Shown here piece by piece: positions 43,138-53,896 of a DNA stretch of 64,000 bases. Numbering within the stretch: the first letter of the stretch is position 1; each line of letters starts with the position of its first letter. The notes below the pieces were generated by a model. It was given only the letters and a program-made list of their open reading frames with translations, was not told the origin of the DNA and searched no databases. The stretch comes from Alteromonadaceae bacterium XY-R5 (GTDB lineage Bacteria; Pseudomonadota; Gammaproteobacteria; Enterobacterales; Alteromonadaceae), in contig LXWE01000002.1 of assembly GCA_001660395.1 (NCBI GenBank), positions 1,054,001 to 1,118,000 on the forward strand. Reading direction: 5' to 3'. The translations under genes and the position numbers were made by a program.

Positions 43138-44964
43138 TTAATGATGCAGACTGTCATAGATGACGGTCGCTAATTCTTCACTGATGCCAGGTACTCGCGC
43201 GATTTCATCTTTACTGGCTTGCAAAACACCTTGTAAGCCTCCCATATACTTCAACAAACTTTGGCGTCGCTTTGCCCCTACTCCTGGTATAGATTCCAGC
43301 TTAGAGGTTTTCTTAGCTTTTTGTCTGCGCTGACGGTGCCCGGTAATAGCAAAACGGTGGGCTTCATCGCGTATATGTTGTATTAAATGCAACGCGCCTG
43401 AGTCGGCTGACATCGGGATAGTATCATGATTTCCGGCCAAAATGAGTGTTTCAAGGCCAGCTTTTCTACTCGTACCTTTGGCCACACCAATTAGCATAGG
43501 CATCTTTTTATGGGGCCAATCTTCAAACTGCGCTTCAGCCTGCGCTAACTGCCCTTTACCGCCATCAATAAATAAGATATCCGGGATTTTATTCTCATCT
43601 TTAATATTGCTGTATCGGCGTTTTAGGGCTTGCGCCATCGCGGCATAATCATCGCCCGGAGTGATACCTTCGATATTGAACCGGCGGTAATCCGCCTTGA
43701 AAGGCCCTTCTCGGTTAAAAACCACGCAAGAGGCAACCGTTTGCTGTCCGGAGGTATGACTGATGTCGAAACATTCCATCCGTTGAATTTGATTGTCCAG
43801 TTCAAGAATTTGCTCTAACTCTAGATAACGGCCAAACACTGACTTTTGATTAGATAATCGCGCTTCAAGCGCATTTTCCGCATTGCGTTGGGCCAACTCA
43901 AGGTAACGCCGCTTTTCATCGCGTGCGCCTTTGAAGAAAGTAATCTTTTTACCTGCCTCTTTGGCAAGTAATTCTGTGATCGCCTGCTCTTCCTCCAGTT
44001 CAACTGGAATAACGATTTGCTTGGGCACACTAGCGTTGCCGGATAAGTAGTATTGCAAAAGAAATGACTGAAAGACTTCTTCAGGAGTTGAATCAGCGGG
44101 TACCTTAGGGAAATAGCTTTTGCTTCCCAAAAGCTGGTTATCGCGAATAAATAAACCTTGGATACTGGCAATACCATTTCGGTAAACCATGCCAAATACG
44201 TCCATCTCTTCCTGGTTACCACTCACCCACTGTTGTTCCTGCACTTTATTTAAGGCGGATATTTGATCCCGATATCGCGCAGCAGTTTCAAAATTAAGAC
44301 ATTGGCTGGCCGTTTCCATTTTATCAATTAATTGATTGATGACCTGCTGGTTTTTACCTTTGAGGAACATACGTGCCAATTCGACTTGCTGAGTATATTC
44401 ATCATCACTCACCAGCCCTTGAACACACGGACCAGCACAACGTTTTAACTGGTATTGCAAGCAGGGACGACTTCGGGCGCGATAATAGGCATCTTCACAT
44501 TGCCTGACAGGAAAGAGCTTTTGCATCGTTCGCAAGCTTTCGCGTACAGCCCATGCGCTTGGATAGGGGCCAAAATATTCCCCTTTAACTCTTCGTGGAC
44601 CGCGATGTATTGTTAGTCTCGGGTGCTCATGGTCAGTGAGTAACAGATATGGATAGCTCTTATCATCTCTCAGCAGCACGTTATAACGTGGTCGGTATTT
44701 TTTAATGTAATTATTTTCGAGGATGAAGGCTTCAGTTTCACTGTTTACCACAGTGACATCCATATGCTGGATCTGTTTAACTAGCGAACGCGTTTTAATG
44801 CTATCGAGGTTTTTTCTGAAATAACTAGCGACGCGTTTTTTAAGATTTTTGGCTTTGCCCACATAAATCACCTCTTCCTGGTGATTGTACATGCGATAAA
44901 CACCTGGCTGATTTGTCAGGCTTTTTAAAAAAGCCTGATAATCAAAATGTTCAGATTCGGACAT
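43138..44964 (-). CDS. uvrC: Excinuclease ABC subunit C
   Basis: Makes both incisions in UvrABC nucleotide excision repair. The 608-residue protein has the GIY-YIG nuclease domain at the N-terminus (GVYRMYNHQEEVIYVGKAKN, about 20-40), the four-Cys-rich segment (RSRPCLQYQLKRCAGPC), a UVR motif near 200-235, the RNase H-like nuclease domain (DILFIDGGKGQL, HIRDEAHRFAITGHR) and C-terminal tandem HhH (ESIPGVGAKRR, VPGISEELATVIYD). It starts two bases after uvrY, so they are co-transcribed. Confidence 0.98.
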   Translation of the reverse strand: MSESEHFDYQAFLKSLTNQPGVYRMYNHQEEVIYVGKAKNLKKRVASYFRKNLDSIKTRSLVKQIQHMDVTVVNSETEAFILENNYIKKYRPRYNVLLRDDKSYPYLLLTDHEHPRLTIHRGPRRVKGEYFGPYPSAWAVRESLRTMQKLFPVRQCEDAYYRARSRPCLQYQLKRCAGPCVQGLVSDDEYTQQVELARMFLKGKNQQVINQLIDKMETASQCLNFETAARYRDQISALNKVQEQQWVSGNQEEMDVFGMVYRNGIASIQGLFIRDNQLLGSKSYFPKVPADSTPEEVFQSFLLQYYLSGNASVPKQIVIPVELEEEQAITELLAKEAGKKITFFKGARDEKRRYLELAQRNAENALEARLSNQKSVFGRYLELEQILELDNQIQRMECFDISHTSGQQTVASCVVFNREGPFKADYRRFNIEGITPGDDYAAMAQALKRRYSNIKDENKIPDILFIDGGKGQLAQAEAQFEDWPHKKMPMLIGVAKGTSRKAGLETLILAGNHDTIPMSADSGALHLIQHIRDEAHRFAITGHRQRRQKAKKTSKLESIPGVGAKRRQSLLKYMGGLQGVLQASKDEIARVPGISEELATVIYDSLHH

Positions 44965-44966
44965 TC

Positions 44967-45611
44967 CTAAAGTTGTTCTGTACTGATCAGTTTATGCCGT
45001 AAGGCCAGATGAGTAAGTTCTACGTCAGTGCTAATGCGTAACTTCTCAAACATACGATACCGATAGGTATTCACTGTTTTTGCACTAATATTCAGGCAAT
45101 TCGCAATGTCTGGTACTTTACTACCACGCGTTATCAGCAGCGCAATTTCAAGTTCGCGCTCTGACAAATGATCGAATGGATTTTCATCAGCCAGATTAAG
45201 CTGACCAATTGCAATCTGCTGTGCGATATCGGGTGCAACATACTTCTGCCCCGCTGCAACTTTTCGGATTGCACGGATCATCTCTTCCGGGTCTGCGTCT
45301 TTGGTTAAATAACCAAATGCTCCAGCTTGCATTACGCGCGCGGGGATCGGGTTTTCTTTATGAACCGAGAGTACGATAACTTTAGTATCAACACAGTTAC
45401 GCAATATTTGCTTGGTAGCTTCTAAGCCACCAATACCAGGCATGATCATGTCCATCAGCACAACATCGGGCTGTGCCTTACGACAAAATTTAACAGCGTC
45501 CTCGCCATTGTTGGTGTCACCGATCACTTTAAAATCGACTTCGTCTTCTAAAATGCGTCGGATACCCGTCCTAACTAGTTCATGGTCATCGACCAGTAAT
45601 AGCTTAATCAA
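44967..45611 (-). CDS. uvrY: Response regulator UvrY/GacA/SirA type
   Basis: A 214-residue NarL-family regulator, the output of BarA/GacS-type kinases that activates the CsrB/CsrC-like small RNAs of carbon storage control. The receiver domain has D8-D9, phosphoacceptor D54 (VVLMDMIMPGIGG) and K104. The LuxR-type HTH lies at about 148-210 (LSERELEIALLITRGSKVPD, KTVNTYRYRMFEKL). Position directly upstream of uvrC identifies it. The 143 bases upstream to the small gene at 45755 hold nothing else that I recognise. Confidence 0.96.
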   Translation of the reverse strand: MIKLLLVDDHELVRTGIRRILEDEVDFKVIGDTNNGEDAVKFCRKAQPDVVLMDMIMPGIGGLEATKQILRNCVDTKVIVLSVHKENPIPARVMQAGAFGYLTKDADPEEMIRAIRKVAAGQKYVAPDIAQQIAIGQLNLADENPFDHLSERELEIALLITRGSKVPDIANCLNISAKTVNTYRYRMFEKLRISTDVELTHLALRHKLISTEQL

Positions 45612-45754
45612 GGGAAGACTCCCGTGGGCTCACAATCTAATTCTTACAACGCGGCTAATATCACACAATTACAGATAAAGTGCAGCTTAAAATTAGAAAT
45701 ATCTACCTAATCCCTTGATATATCTCGCCAGAGAATAAAATATTAACCAACACA

Positions 45755-45949
45755 TTAGCGATAGAAAGACGTGCTTAATCGATTCCAGCCAATAATCGTC
45801 GAGACTAACCCCTGCCCTGTATTTCTGGCCGGGCACCGGTTAACAGTACAATGGATTGACCACCTATCATAGCTGCCTGGAATTTTTACTGGCACTGAGG
45901 CTTCACCGCCACAGCGACAGTTAACAGGATGAATTGCTTCTATTGTCAC
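45755..45949 (-). CDS. Possible Lar-like small zinc-ribbon protein
   Basis: A 64-residue frame from GTG 45949. The pattern NCRCGGEASVPVK, then WSIHCTVNRCPARNT and finally IIGWNR recalls the Lar/restriction-alleviation small proteins, which have C-x2-C-G near the start, a second Cys pair, and end with AI-x2-WN. The Cys spacing here (C-x-C and C-x5-C) is off the usual pattern, so it may be degenerate. No good Shine-Dalgarno is seen, so whether it is expressed is uncertain. Confidence 0.45.
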   Translation of the reverse strand: MTIEAIHPVNCRCGGEASVPVKIPGSYDRWSIHCTVNRCPARNTGQGLVSTIIGWNRLSTSFYR

Positions 45950-46079
45950 AATTGTTATTTAAAATTCAATGTGTTGTCAGTCTAACCAGCTGAGATAAAA
46001 ATTCAATCACTGTGACAATTGACGTTACGAAAACCACCCAGCACACTATACTGGTGAAAGAAAAGAACTATAACGATTT

Positions 46080-46961
46080 ATGACATATCTCATGTTGAGA
46101 ACTCACTCAATTGCCCTTGTTTTGTTTTCATTTTGCTTTTCGGTTGCGGCTGCCCCGCTAGCAGAAAAAACAAAAATTATTTTGCCTCATCTGCAACGCA
46201 GCACTGAATCACAATATAACTATTATATTACGTTGCTCGACATGGCCCTAAAAGCAACGATTGATAAATATGGCGATTACGAACTTATCATTTCAGATAT
46301 TCCGATGCGGCAGCGACGCCAGTTATTAAGTCTGGGAGAAGGAAAAATAAATGTAATCTGGAGTGCTACTTCACAAGAGCGCGAAACCAATTATCAGGCT
46401 GTTTATTCGCCTCTGTCCTACGGGCTATTTGGTTATCGAGTGTTTTTAGTCAATAGCCAAACCCTACCCCAATTCAAACGGGATATTGATGTTGACTGGC
46501 TTAAGAAATTGGTTGGCGTTCAGGGGCGTGACTGGCCAGATACAGAAATTCTGTTAAAAAGTGGTTTCAACATAAAAACCAGTGACTACAAAAGTTGTTT
46601 TGCACTATTAGAGAAAGGTTTTGCTGATTATTTTCCGCGTAGCATATTAGAAGTGGGTGAAGAGGTGAGCTATTTTGCAGATTTGGATATATATATTGAG
46701 CCAAATTACGGCCTTTACTATCCAAACCTAATGTACTTCTTCGTACGTAAAGATGAACCTTTACTAGGTAAGCGTATTCTTGACGGATTAACTAAGATTG
46801 AGCAGGACGGCAGTAAGTGGAAAATGTTTATCAACAGTCCTTTTTACCAGCATAGTAAAAAAATAAAGCAGAACAGGCATTTCTTTAAAGTAGATAATCC
46901 GTTTAGCAGTGAAAAAAGCCGTCAGTTAGCGGAAGCTATTTATCAACAGCAACGCTACTAA
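46080..46961 (+). CDS. Periplasmic solute-binding-like protein
   Basis: A 293-residue exported protein with signal peptide (cleavage near VAAA-PLAEK, about residue 26). The fold pattern is that of the type 2 periplasmic binding proteins (amino-acid ABC type): IILPHLQRSTESQYNYY, then INVIWSATSQERETNYQAVY, the inter-domain VGVQGRDWPDTEILLKSG and LEKGFADYFPRS. No permease or ATPase gene is near, so it is more likely a stand-alone sensor or orphan binding protein of a kind common in Alteromonadales than part of an ABC importer. ATG 46080 or the in-frame ATG at 46092 can start it. Confidence 0.8.
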   Translation: MTYLMLRTHSIALVLFSFCFSVAAAPLAEKTKIILPHLQRSTESQYNYYITLLDMALKATIDKYGDYELIISDIPMRQRRQLLSLGEGKINVIWSATSQERETNYQAVYSPLSYGLFGYRVFLVNSQTLPQFKRDIDVDWLKKLVGVQGRDWPDTEILLKSGFNIKTSDYKSCFALLEKGFADYFPRSILEVGEEVSYFADLDIYIEPNYGLYYPNLMYFFVRKDEPLLGKRILDGLTKIEQDGSKWKMFINSPFYQHSKKIKQNRHFFKVDNPFSSEKSRQLAEAIYQQQRY

Positions 46962-46991
46962 TTGGGTATCAGTCGCTGGAAGTAAAAAATC

Positions 46992-47008
46992 CACCTCCAT
47001 AGGAGGTG
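46992..47008. repeat. IS200 right-end hairpin
   Basis: CACCTCC-ATA-GGAGGTG, perfect 7-bp stem with 3-nt loop, 10 bases from the tnpA stop. It is the presumed single-strand recognition hairpin of TnpA. Confidence 0.75.
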
Positions 47009-47018
47009 CCTTTCTGCT

Positions 47019-47462
47019 CTATTGAAGCTCTAATAGTTGTTGACGCTCGTCGTCCTCTTTAGCTTGCTTATCTTGATATTTTACATATCTACGAATTATC
47101 GCTTCGTTGGCACCTACTGAATCAACGAAATAACCACGCTGCCAAAAGTGATTGCCCCACAGCTTCTTTTTTCTTAAATATGGAAACTTATTGAATAATC
47201 TTATTGCTGTGCGCCCTTTCAGGGTTCCCATCAAATCTGAAACACTTAAGCTTGGCGGTGTTCTAACGACTAGGTGTACATGATCGATTTGTACATTTAA
47301 CTCCACTACCGTGCATTTCTTCATACTACAAAATACATAGATACTGCGATAAAGCTCCTTACCTACAGCTCCTTTTAATATCTTGTATCTGTACTTAGGC
47401 GTCCACACAATGTGATACTGACAACGATAGAATACGTGGGATGCAGATTCATATCTGCTCAT
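47019..47462 (-). CDS. tnpA: IS200/IS605-family transposase TnpA (Y1 HUH)
   Basis: A 147-residue single-strand DNA transposase, complete and apparently intact. The HUH metal motif is H61-V-H63 (IDHVHLVV), and the catalytic tyrosine is Y126 in RRYVKYQ with the following Gln130. Also typical are HIVWTPKYRYKIL near the start and WGNHFWQRGYFVDSVG. AAGGAG lies ahead of the ATG. No TnpB/IscB accessory gene accompanies it, so it is an IS200-type rather than IS605-type element. Confidence 0.95.
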   Translation of the reverse strand: MSRYESASHVFYRCQYHIVWTPKYRYKILKGAVGKELYRSIYVFCSMKKCTVVELNVQIDHVHLVVRTPPSLSVSDLMGTLKGRTAIRLFNKFPYLRKKKLWGNHFWQRGYFVDSVGANEAIIRRYVKYQDKQAKEDDERQQLLELQ

Positions 47463-47551
47463 GTTATTTACTCCTTTTTATTTGCTGGTAACAAACAAAT
47501 TGGAGTATCTAACATGGGCTCTTTACGGGCATAGCCCCGAGTCGCCGATCA

Positions 47552-47570
47552 CCACCTCCATAGGAGGTGG
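47552..47570. repeat. IS200 left-end hairpin
   Basis: CCACCTCC-ATA-GGAGGTGG, the same core as the right-end hairpin extended by one pair, about 90 bases upstream of tnpA. Confidence 0.75.
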
Positions 47571-47582
47571 TTTAAATATGGC

Positions 47583-47610
47583 AATAAAAAACCCCGCATA
47601 AAGCGGGGTT
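47583..47610 (-). terminator. Terminator of the tRNA-Ser genes
   Basis: On the minus strand AACCCCGC pairs with GCGGGGTT around a 5-nt loop, followed by TTTTTTATT. It starts seven bases after the CCA end of the second tRNA-Ser. Confidence 0.9.
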
Positions 47611-47616
47611 AGTATA

Positions 47617-47706
<90 letters not shown>

Positions 47707-47744
47707 ATAACTGTTTTACTTTCGCTTACGCCAAAGTATAAATT

Positions 47745-47834
47745 TGGCGGAGAGGGAGGGATTCGAACCCCCGGTAGGTTACCCTACGTCTGATTTCAAG
47801 TCAGGTGCATTAAGCCGAGCTCTGCCACCTCTCC
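47745..47834 (-). tRNA. tRNA-Ser (anticodon UGA), copy 2
   Basis: 90 nt with encoded CCA. The acceptor GGAGAGG pairs with CCTCTCC. Same anticodon as copy 1, 38 bases upstream of it in one transcript. The variable-arm loop has T where copy 1 has C. Confidence 0.96.
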
Positions 47835-48086
47835 GTAAGTGCTGCGAATATTAATGACGTTTCTTCCGGCTGTAAACCCCTAATGTTGCAAAAAGTTTTT
47901 GTTTGCCGAGACTTTGAACAATACGCTCAAAATAGCATCCAAATCGATGCAAATTACGTTGATAGTATTGCTCTATCAGCTATTTATCTTGAAAAAATGA
48001 ACTAAAGCCCATACAAATACACTATTAGTTAGTGTACTGATGCAATTTACTTCACTTTTGTTAGTACCTTTTGGAGGTCAATTTAT

Positions 48087-48755
48087 ATGGAACATCAATC
48101 ACTTTACAGAACATCGAGTCAAACCTCAGTTCTGCAAACCAATAAGGTGTTAAAGAATACCTACATCTTATTAGCGATGTCGTTAGCATTTAGCGCCGTT
48201 TGTGCGGGTGTAACAGCGTCTATGGGTATTTCACCTATGATGGCTCTGGGAATGAATATCGCTGCATTAGTGATGTTGTTTTTTCTTAACAAGGCAGCTC
48301 AAAGCTCGTCTGGCGTTCTGTTTGTATTCGCATTTACTGGTCTGTTAGGCGGCTCATTAGGTTATACCCTGGGTTATTACGCTGGATTTAACAACGGCCC
48401 TGAGTTAATCATGCAGGCCTTTGGCGCCACCGCCCTGGTGTTCTTCGCATTATCGGGCTATGCCCTGACGACTAAAAAAGACTTTTCGTTCATGTCAGGG
48501 TTTTTAGTTGTGGGTATGGTTGTTGTTCTGGTTGCTGGTATAGCTAACCTGTTCTTCCATGTTCCTGCAGTTAGTCTGGCGATTAATGCTGCCATCGTAT
48601 TTTTGATGTCTGGATTCATTTTATTTGATACCAGCCGCATCATTAACGGTGGTGAAACGAATTATATTCGCGCAACTATTTCGATGTACTTGAACTTGTA
48701 TAACCTGTTCACGTCATTACTGCACCTTCTGGGCGCATTCAACAGCGACGACTAA
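48087..48755 (+). CDS. yccA: Bax inhibitor-1/YccA family membrane protein
   Basis: A 222-residue inner-membrane protein with seven hydrophobic helices. E. coli YccA (219 residues) interacts with the FtsH protease and modulates it. Family features are NKVLKNTYILLAMSLAFSA, LGYTLGYYAGF, the central ALTTKKDFSFMSGFL and the C-terminal FDTSRIINGGETNYIRAT with conserved Asp. GGAGG is well placed before the ATG. The neighbours tRNA-Ser and the tus genes match the arrangement around yccA in relatives. It ends at its own terminator. Confidence 0.93.
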   Translation: MEHQSLYRTSSQTSVLQTNKVLKNTYILLAMSLAFSAVCAGVTASMGISPMMALGMNIAALVMLFFLNKAAQSSSGVLFVFAFTGLLGGSLGYTLGYYAGFNNGPELIMQAFGATALVFFALSGYALTTKKDFSFMSGFLVVGMVVVLVAGIANLFFHVPAVSLAINAAIVFLMSGFILFDTSRIINGGETNYIRATISMYLNLYNLFTSLLHLLGAFNSDD

Positions 48756-48775
48756 GTAATATTTTGATATAAAAG

Positions 48776-48803
48776 CACCTCAGCCCCGGCTGGGGTGTTT
48801 TTG
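48776..48803 (+). terminator. Terminator after yccA
   Basis: CACCTCAGCC (48776-48785) pairs with GGCTGGGGTG (48788-48797) with one G-U pair, 2-nt loop, then TTTTTG. The tusD start codon follows 11 bases later. Confidence 0.85.
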
Positions 48804-48813
48804 TTTTAGGACT

Positions 48814-49203
48814 ATGGCAAACCTTACTCTCTTAATTTCATCGTCTCCTGCGCAAAGCCAGGGAAGTTATAGCGCATACCGTTTTGCACAGGCTGCTGTG
48901 GCCTCAGGTCATCAAATCCGTGGGATCTTTTTCTATGCGGGTGGAGCAGACAATGCCAACGGACTGCAAGTGCACCTAAGTCAGGAGCGCAATATGTTCA
49001 AGCTTTGGCAACAACTGTCTCAACAACTCCAGATCCCATTAATGGTGTGCGTCAGTGCAGCAAATCGTCGTGGTGTAATCAATCAGGAAAGTGCCGAGCA
49101 ACATGATTTAACTCAATACTCATTACTGCCACCTTTTACTGAGGTTGGTCTGGGTGAGCTGGCAGTGTTGAGAAAGCAATCAGATAAAGTGGTGCAATTC
49201 TGA
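48814..49203 (+). CDS. tusD: Sulfur relay protein TusD
   Basis: DsrE-fold subunit of the TusBCD complex, which takes persulfide sulfur from TusA and passes it to TusE for 2-thiouridine synthesis at the tRNA wobble position. The 129-residue protein has the active cysteine C79 (IPLMVCVSAANRRGV), at the place of Cys78 in E. coli. The stop overlaps the start of tusC by one base-type junction (CTGATGG), so the tus genes are coupled. Confidence 0.95.
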   Translation: MANLTLLISSSPAQSQGSYSAYRFAQAAVASGHQIRGIFFYAGGADNANGLQVHLSQERNMFKLWQQLSQQLQIPLMVCVSAANRRGVINQESAEQHDLTQYSLLPPFTEVGLGELAVLRKQSDKVVQF

Positions 49204-49559
49204 TGGAGTTAATCGCTATCGTTAATCAGTCTGCGCCACATCGCGGGCTTGATGCACAAGAGTCTCTAGATTTGGTACTGGCAATGGCCAATTTTGGTAA
49301 TGATGTGACACTGTATTTTGTTGAAGATGGTGTCTTTCAGTTATTACAGGGTCAACAACCTGAAGCTATCACGCAGAAGAACTTCATCAAGACTTTTGCA
49401 GCACTTGAATTCTACGATATTGAAAATATCGTTGTTTGCAGTAAGAGCCTGGCACAGCGCAATCTGACGGAAGACGATCTGGTAATTGATGTCAGAGCGG
49501 TATCACCCGATGTAATTGCTGCAGAATTACGTCAGGCTGCCGATATCTGGACATTTTAA
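49203..49559 (+). CDS. tusC: Sulfur relay protein TusC
   Basis: A 118-residue DsrF-type subunit of TusBCD. It shows the family pattern GLDAQESLDLVLAMANFGND and YFVEDGVFQLL near the N-terminus. TusC lacks a required sulfur-carrying cysteine in its family and has a structural role, with TusD providing the cysteine. It overlaps tusD and tusB by single bases. Confidence 0.93.
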   Translation: MELIAIVNQSAPHRGLDAQESLDLVLAMANFGNDVTLYFVEDGVFQLLQGQQPEAITQKNFIKTFAALEFYDIENIVVCSKSLAQRNLTEDDLVIDVRAVSPDVIAAELRQAADIWTF

Positions 49560-49837
49560 TGACAACATTACATTGCCTTACTAAAAGTCCCTTTCAACAG
49601 CCTCTGGATTGCGTTTTAGAACGTGTTCTGCCAGGCGATACCCTGTTATTCTGTGAAGATGCCGTCTATTACCTATTACAAAACGTAAAAGAGCCATTAC
49701 CTGAAGAGGTGAAATGCTATTTTCTGCACGACGACATTGTGGCTCGTGGTTTAAAGACAAACGAGCGCATAACAACAATTAGCTACCATGAATGGGTTGA
49801 ATTGACCCTGGTGCATACAAATCAAATTAGATGGTAA
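49559..49837 (+). CDS. tusB: Sulfur relay protein TusB
   Basis: A 92-residue DsrH-type subunit of the TusBCD heterohexamer. It is recognisable by [32 protein letters not shown] and the end [13 protein letters not shown], which matches the typical C-terminus of the family. It starts at the last base of the tusC stop and is followed by tusE after four bases. Confidence 0.92.
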   Translation: MTTLHCLTKSPFQQPLDCVLERVLPGDTLLFCEDAVYYLLQNVKEPLPEEVKCYFLHDDIVARGLKTNERITTISYHEWVELTLVHTNQIRW

Positions 49838-49841
49838 CCCT

Positions 49842-50180
49842 ATGCAGTATTGGATCACCTTTAATCAACAACAGATAGAGACAGATAAACTTGGTTATTT
49901 GCTCAATAGTGAAGAATGGCTGCCTGAAATGGCCCCTATTCTTGCTGCTTCTGAAGGTATAGAACTATCAGATAGCCATTGGGAAGTGGTTAACTTTGTG
50001 CGCGAATTCTATCTTGAATTTAATACCAGTCCAGCCATCCGAGCCCTTGTAAAAGCCATGGCGCAGAAGTTTGGACCGGATAAAGGTAACAGCCGCTATC
50101 TGCATAGGTTATTCCCCAATGGCCCGGCGAAACAGGCGACCAAAATTGCAGGTTTGCCAAAACCGGCCAAGTGCCTGTAA
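49842..50180 (+). CDS. tusE: Sulfur relay protein TusE (DsrC family)
   Basis: A 112-residue DsrC-fold protein that accepts sulfur from TusBCD and hands it to MnmA on tRNA. The functional cysteine is the penultimate residue C111 (LPKPAKCL), as in E. coli TusE. Also typical are [18 protein letters not shown] and [16 protein letters not shown]. Unlike in E. coli, where tusE is apart from tusDCB, here it is the fourth gene of the same operon. It is convergent with serS. Confidence 0.95.
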   Translation: MQYWITFNQQQIETDKLGYLLNSEEWLPEMAPILAASEGIELSDSHWEVVNFVREFYLEFNTSPAIRALVKAMAQKFGPDKGNSRYLHRLFPNGPAKQATKIAGLPKPAKCL

Positions 50181-50217
50181 TTTTTTAGTTTAAGTGATTC
50201 CCCGTTATATCAAACAC

Positions 50218-50244
50218 AAAAAAAGCTGCCAAGGCAGCTTTTTT
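50218..50244. terminator. Bidirectional terminator between tusE and serS
   Basis: A7-GCTGCC (50218-50230) pairs with GGCAGC-T6 (50233-50244) around a 2-nt AA gap. A and T runs on both sides serve both convergent genes. Confidence 0.9.
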
Positions 50245-50265
50245 GCTATTGATGTAACACCGTTA

Positions 50266-51951
<1,686 letters not shown>

Positions 51952-51955
<4 letters not shown>

Positions 51956-53283
51956 TTTTGGTACCTTTTGTTTGGACTTTGTTGATCAAGTTCTTGTAAA
52001 TAATCTAATTTTGCCTTGAATTGCTTTTCCATTCCACGCTCATTCGGCAAATAATATCGCTGATACTGTATTTCAGGAGGCAAGTAACTTTCGCCTGCGG
52101 CAAAGGCATTTTCTTCATTATGAGCATAACGATATTCAGCGCCGTTCCCCATAGATTCCATTAACTTGGTCGGGGCATTTCGCAGATGCAGAGGGACCTC
52201 ATAATCAGGTAAATCGCGCGCGTCCTGTTTAGCCTGATTGAAGGCCATATATACAGCATTGCTTTTAGCAGTCGTTGCACAATAAATCGCAGCCTGGGCA
52301 ATCGCCCTTTCCCCTTCAGATGGCCCCACCCGCTCAAAAATATCCCATGCATTCAAACATATCTGTAATGCCCTAGGATCTGCATTGCCAATATCTTCTG
52401 AGGCAATTGCCAGCAAACGACGCGCAACATATAACGGATCACCGCCACTGTTAAGAATACGCGCATACCAATACAAGGCACCATCCGGTGAAGACCCTCG
52501 AACCGATTTATGGAAGGCGGAAATCAAATCATAAAACTGATCGCCTCCCTTATCATACTGAGCTACCTTATCGCCGACGGCATCTTTAATATGCCCGGGG
52601 TTGATGACGTTTCCCTCTGCAAAGTCAGCCGCCAACTCCAGATAATTCAGAATACGACGCGCATCGCCGCCACTTAAACCAATTAGCATTTTTTCGGCTT
52701 CGGGCTCTAATCTAATCTGGCGAGAACCCAGCCCGCGCTCTTCATCGGTAAGCGCACCTGCCAGCACCTGATGTAAGTCATCTTCTGTGAGGGATTTGAG
52801 TACGTAAACTCGTGCCCGAGATAACAAGGCATTATTCAGCTCGAAAGACGGGTTCTCCGTCGTAGCACCAATAAATGTAATGGTGCCGTCTTCAATATGG
52901 GGTAAAAACGCATCTTGCTGTGACTTATTAAAACGATGCACCTCGTCAACAAACAACAAGGTTCGACGCCCGTGAGCGGCTGCCTGATTACGAGCTGTCT
53001 CAATGGCGGCTCGAATTTCCTTTACCCCTGAGGTGACAGCTGAAATACGTTCAATATGTGCATTGCAATGATTCGCGATCATTTCAGCCAACGTGGTTTT
53101 ACCCGTTCCCGGAGGGCCCCACAAAATCATTGAATGGGCTTTACCGGTTTGCACGAGTTTTCGTAACGGCTTGCCTTCTCCGAGAATATGTTGCTGACCA
53201 ATATATTCGTCAACAGTTCTCGGCCGCATTCTCGCCGCTAAAGGGAGAAACGCACCTTGTTCAAAATCGAAAGACAGAGTCAT
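51952..53283 (-). CDS. rarA: Replication-associated recombination protein A
   Basis: AAA+ ATPase of the RarA/MgsA/WRNIP1 family, acting at stalled replication forks with SSB. The 443-residue protein has Walker A G56-P-P-G-T-G-K-T63, Walker [11 protein letters not shown], and sensor 1 [16 protein letters not shown]. The C-terminal tetramerisation domain shows [20 protein letters not shown] and [14 protein letters not shown]. It overlaps lolA and crcB by four bases each. Confidence 0.97.
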
Positions 53284-53894
53284 GGATTTCGCTGATCATC
53301 CAGATCGAAACCTTCAGGCAAGGTAAATTGAAATGCCTTGTCCGAAATTTTCTTGTTTTGTTCAATTTGAGTAAAGGTCAGTGTACTGGTTTGCTGCTGC
53401 CTGTCCTGCATCGCCAGTTTCACCAGCGTCTCCCCATTAAAGGTTAATGCCAGACTGGCAATGTTAGAATCTGTGGATATAGCACCAATATAATAGGTAT
53501 TGCCACTCACGCGAATATTAAAGCCTTGCCAGGCTTCGCTGTCCGGATTCGTCAGTAAAATAATCGGATTATTCTCAACAGCCTGATGCTGCGAAATGGC
53601 GACCGCCTGTTCCACGAAGGGATCTACATGCCATAACGTATTGCCATCAGCGATGAGAATATTTTCATTGGGCGGATCTAATTCCCATAACAGTTTGTCG
53701 GGTTGCTTTAACCACAATTTGCCTTCACTTTGCTGGATAAGCTCGCCATCATTGTCTACTACGGATTGGCTGAATCTAGCCTGAAATGATTGTAGATGTG
53801 CCAGTTTAGCTTTTAGTTGCTCAGCCACATCAGCTGCAAAACTCTGAAAACTTACCAGTAAAGCCGTTGCAATCGTTAACTTTCTAAACAACAT
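53280..53894 (-). CDS. lolA: Outer-membrane lipoprotein carrier protein LolA
   Basis: Periplasmic chaperone that takes lipoproteins from LolCDE to LolB. The 204-residue protein has a signal peptide ([20 protein letters not shown], cleavage near residue 20). The open beta-barrel pattern includes [39 protein letters not shown] and [17 protein letters not shown]. It lies two bases after ftsK and overlaps rarA by four bases, as in many relatives. Confidence 0.96.
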   Translation of the reverse strand: MLFRKLTIATALLVSFQSFAADVAEQLKAKLAHLQSFQARFSQSVVDNDGELIQQSEGKLWLKQPDKLLWELDPPNENILIADGNTLWHVDPFVEQAVAISQHQAVENNPIILLTNPDSEAWQGFNIRVSGNTYYIGAISTDSNIASLALTFNGETLVKLAMQDRQQQTSTLTFTQIEQNKKISDKAFQFTLPEGFDLDDQRNP

Positions 53895-53896
53895 AA

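Larger units (their letters stand above)
46984..47578 (-). mobile_element. IS200/IS605-family insertion sequence
   Basis: A single tnpA gene bounded by near-identical subterminal hairpins at 46992-47008 and 47552-47570. The family has no inverted-repeat ends and makes no target duplication, so the exact borders are estimates. It sits between the solute-binding-like gene and the terminator of the tRNA-Ser genes and interrupts nothing. Confidence 0.8.
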
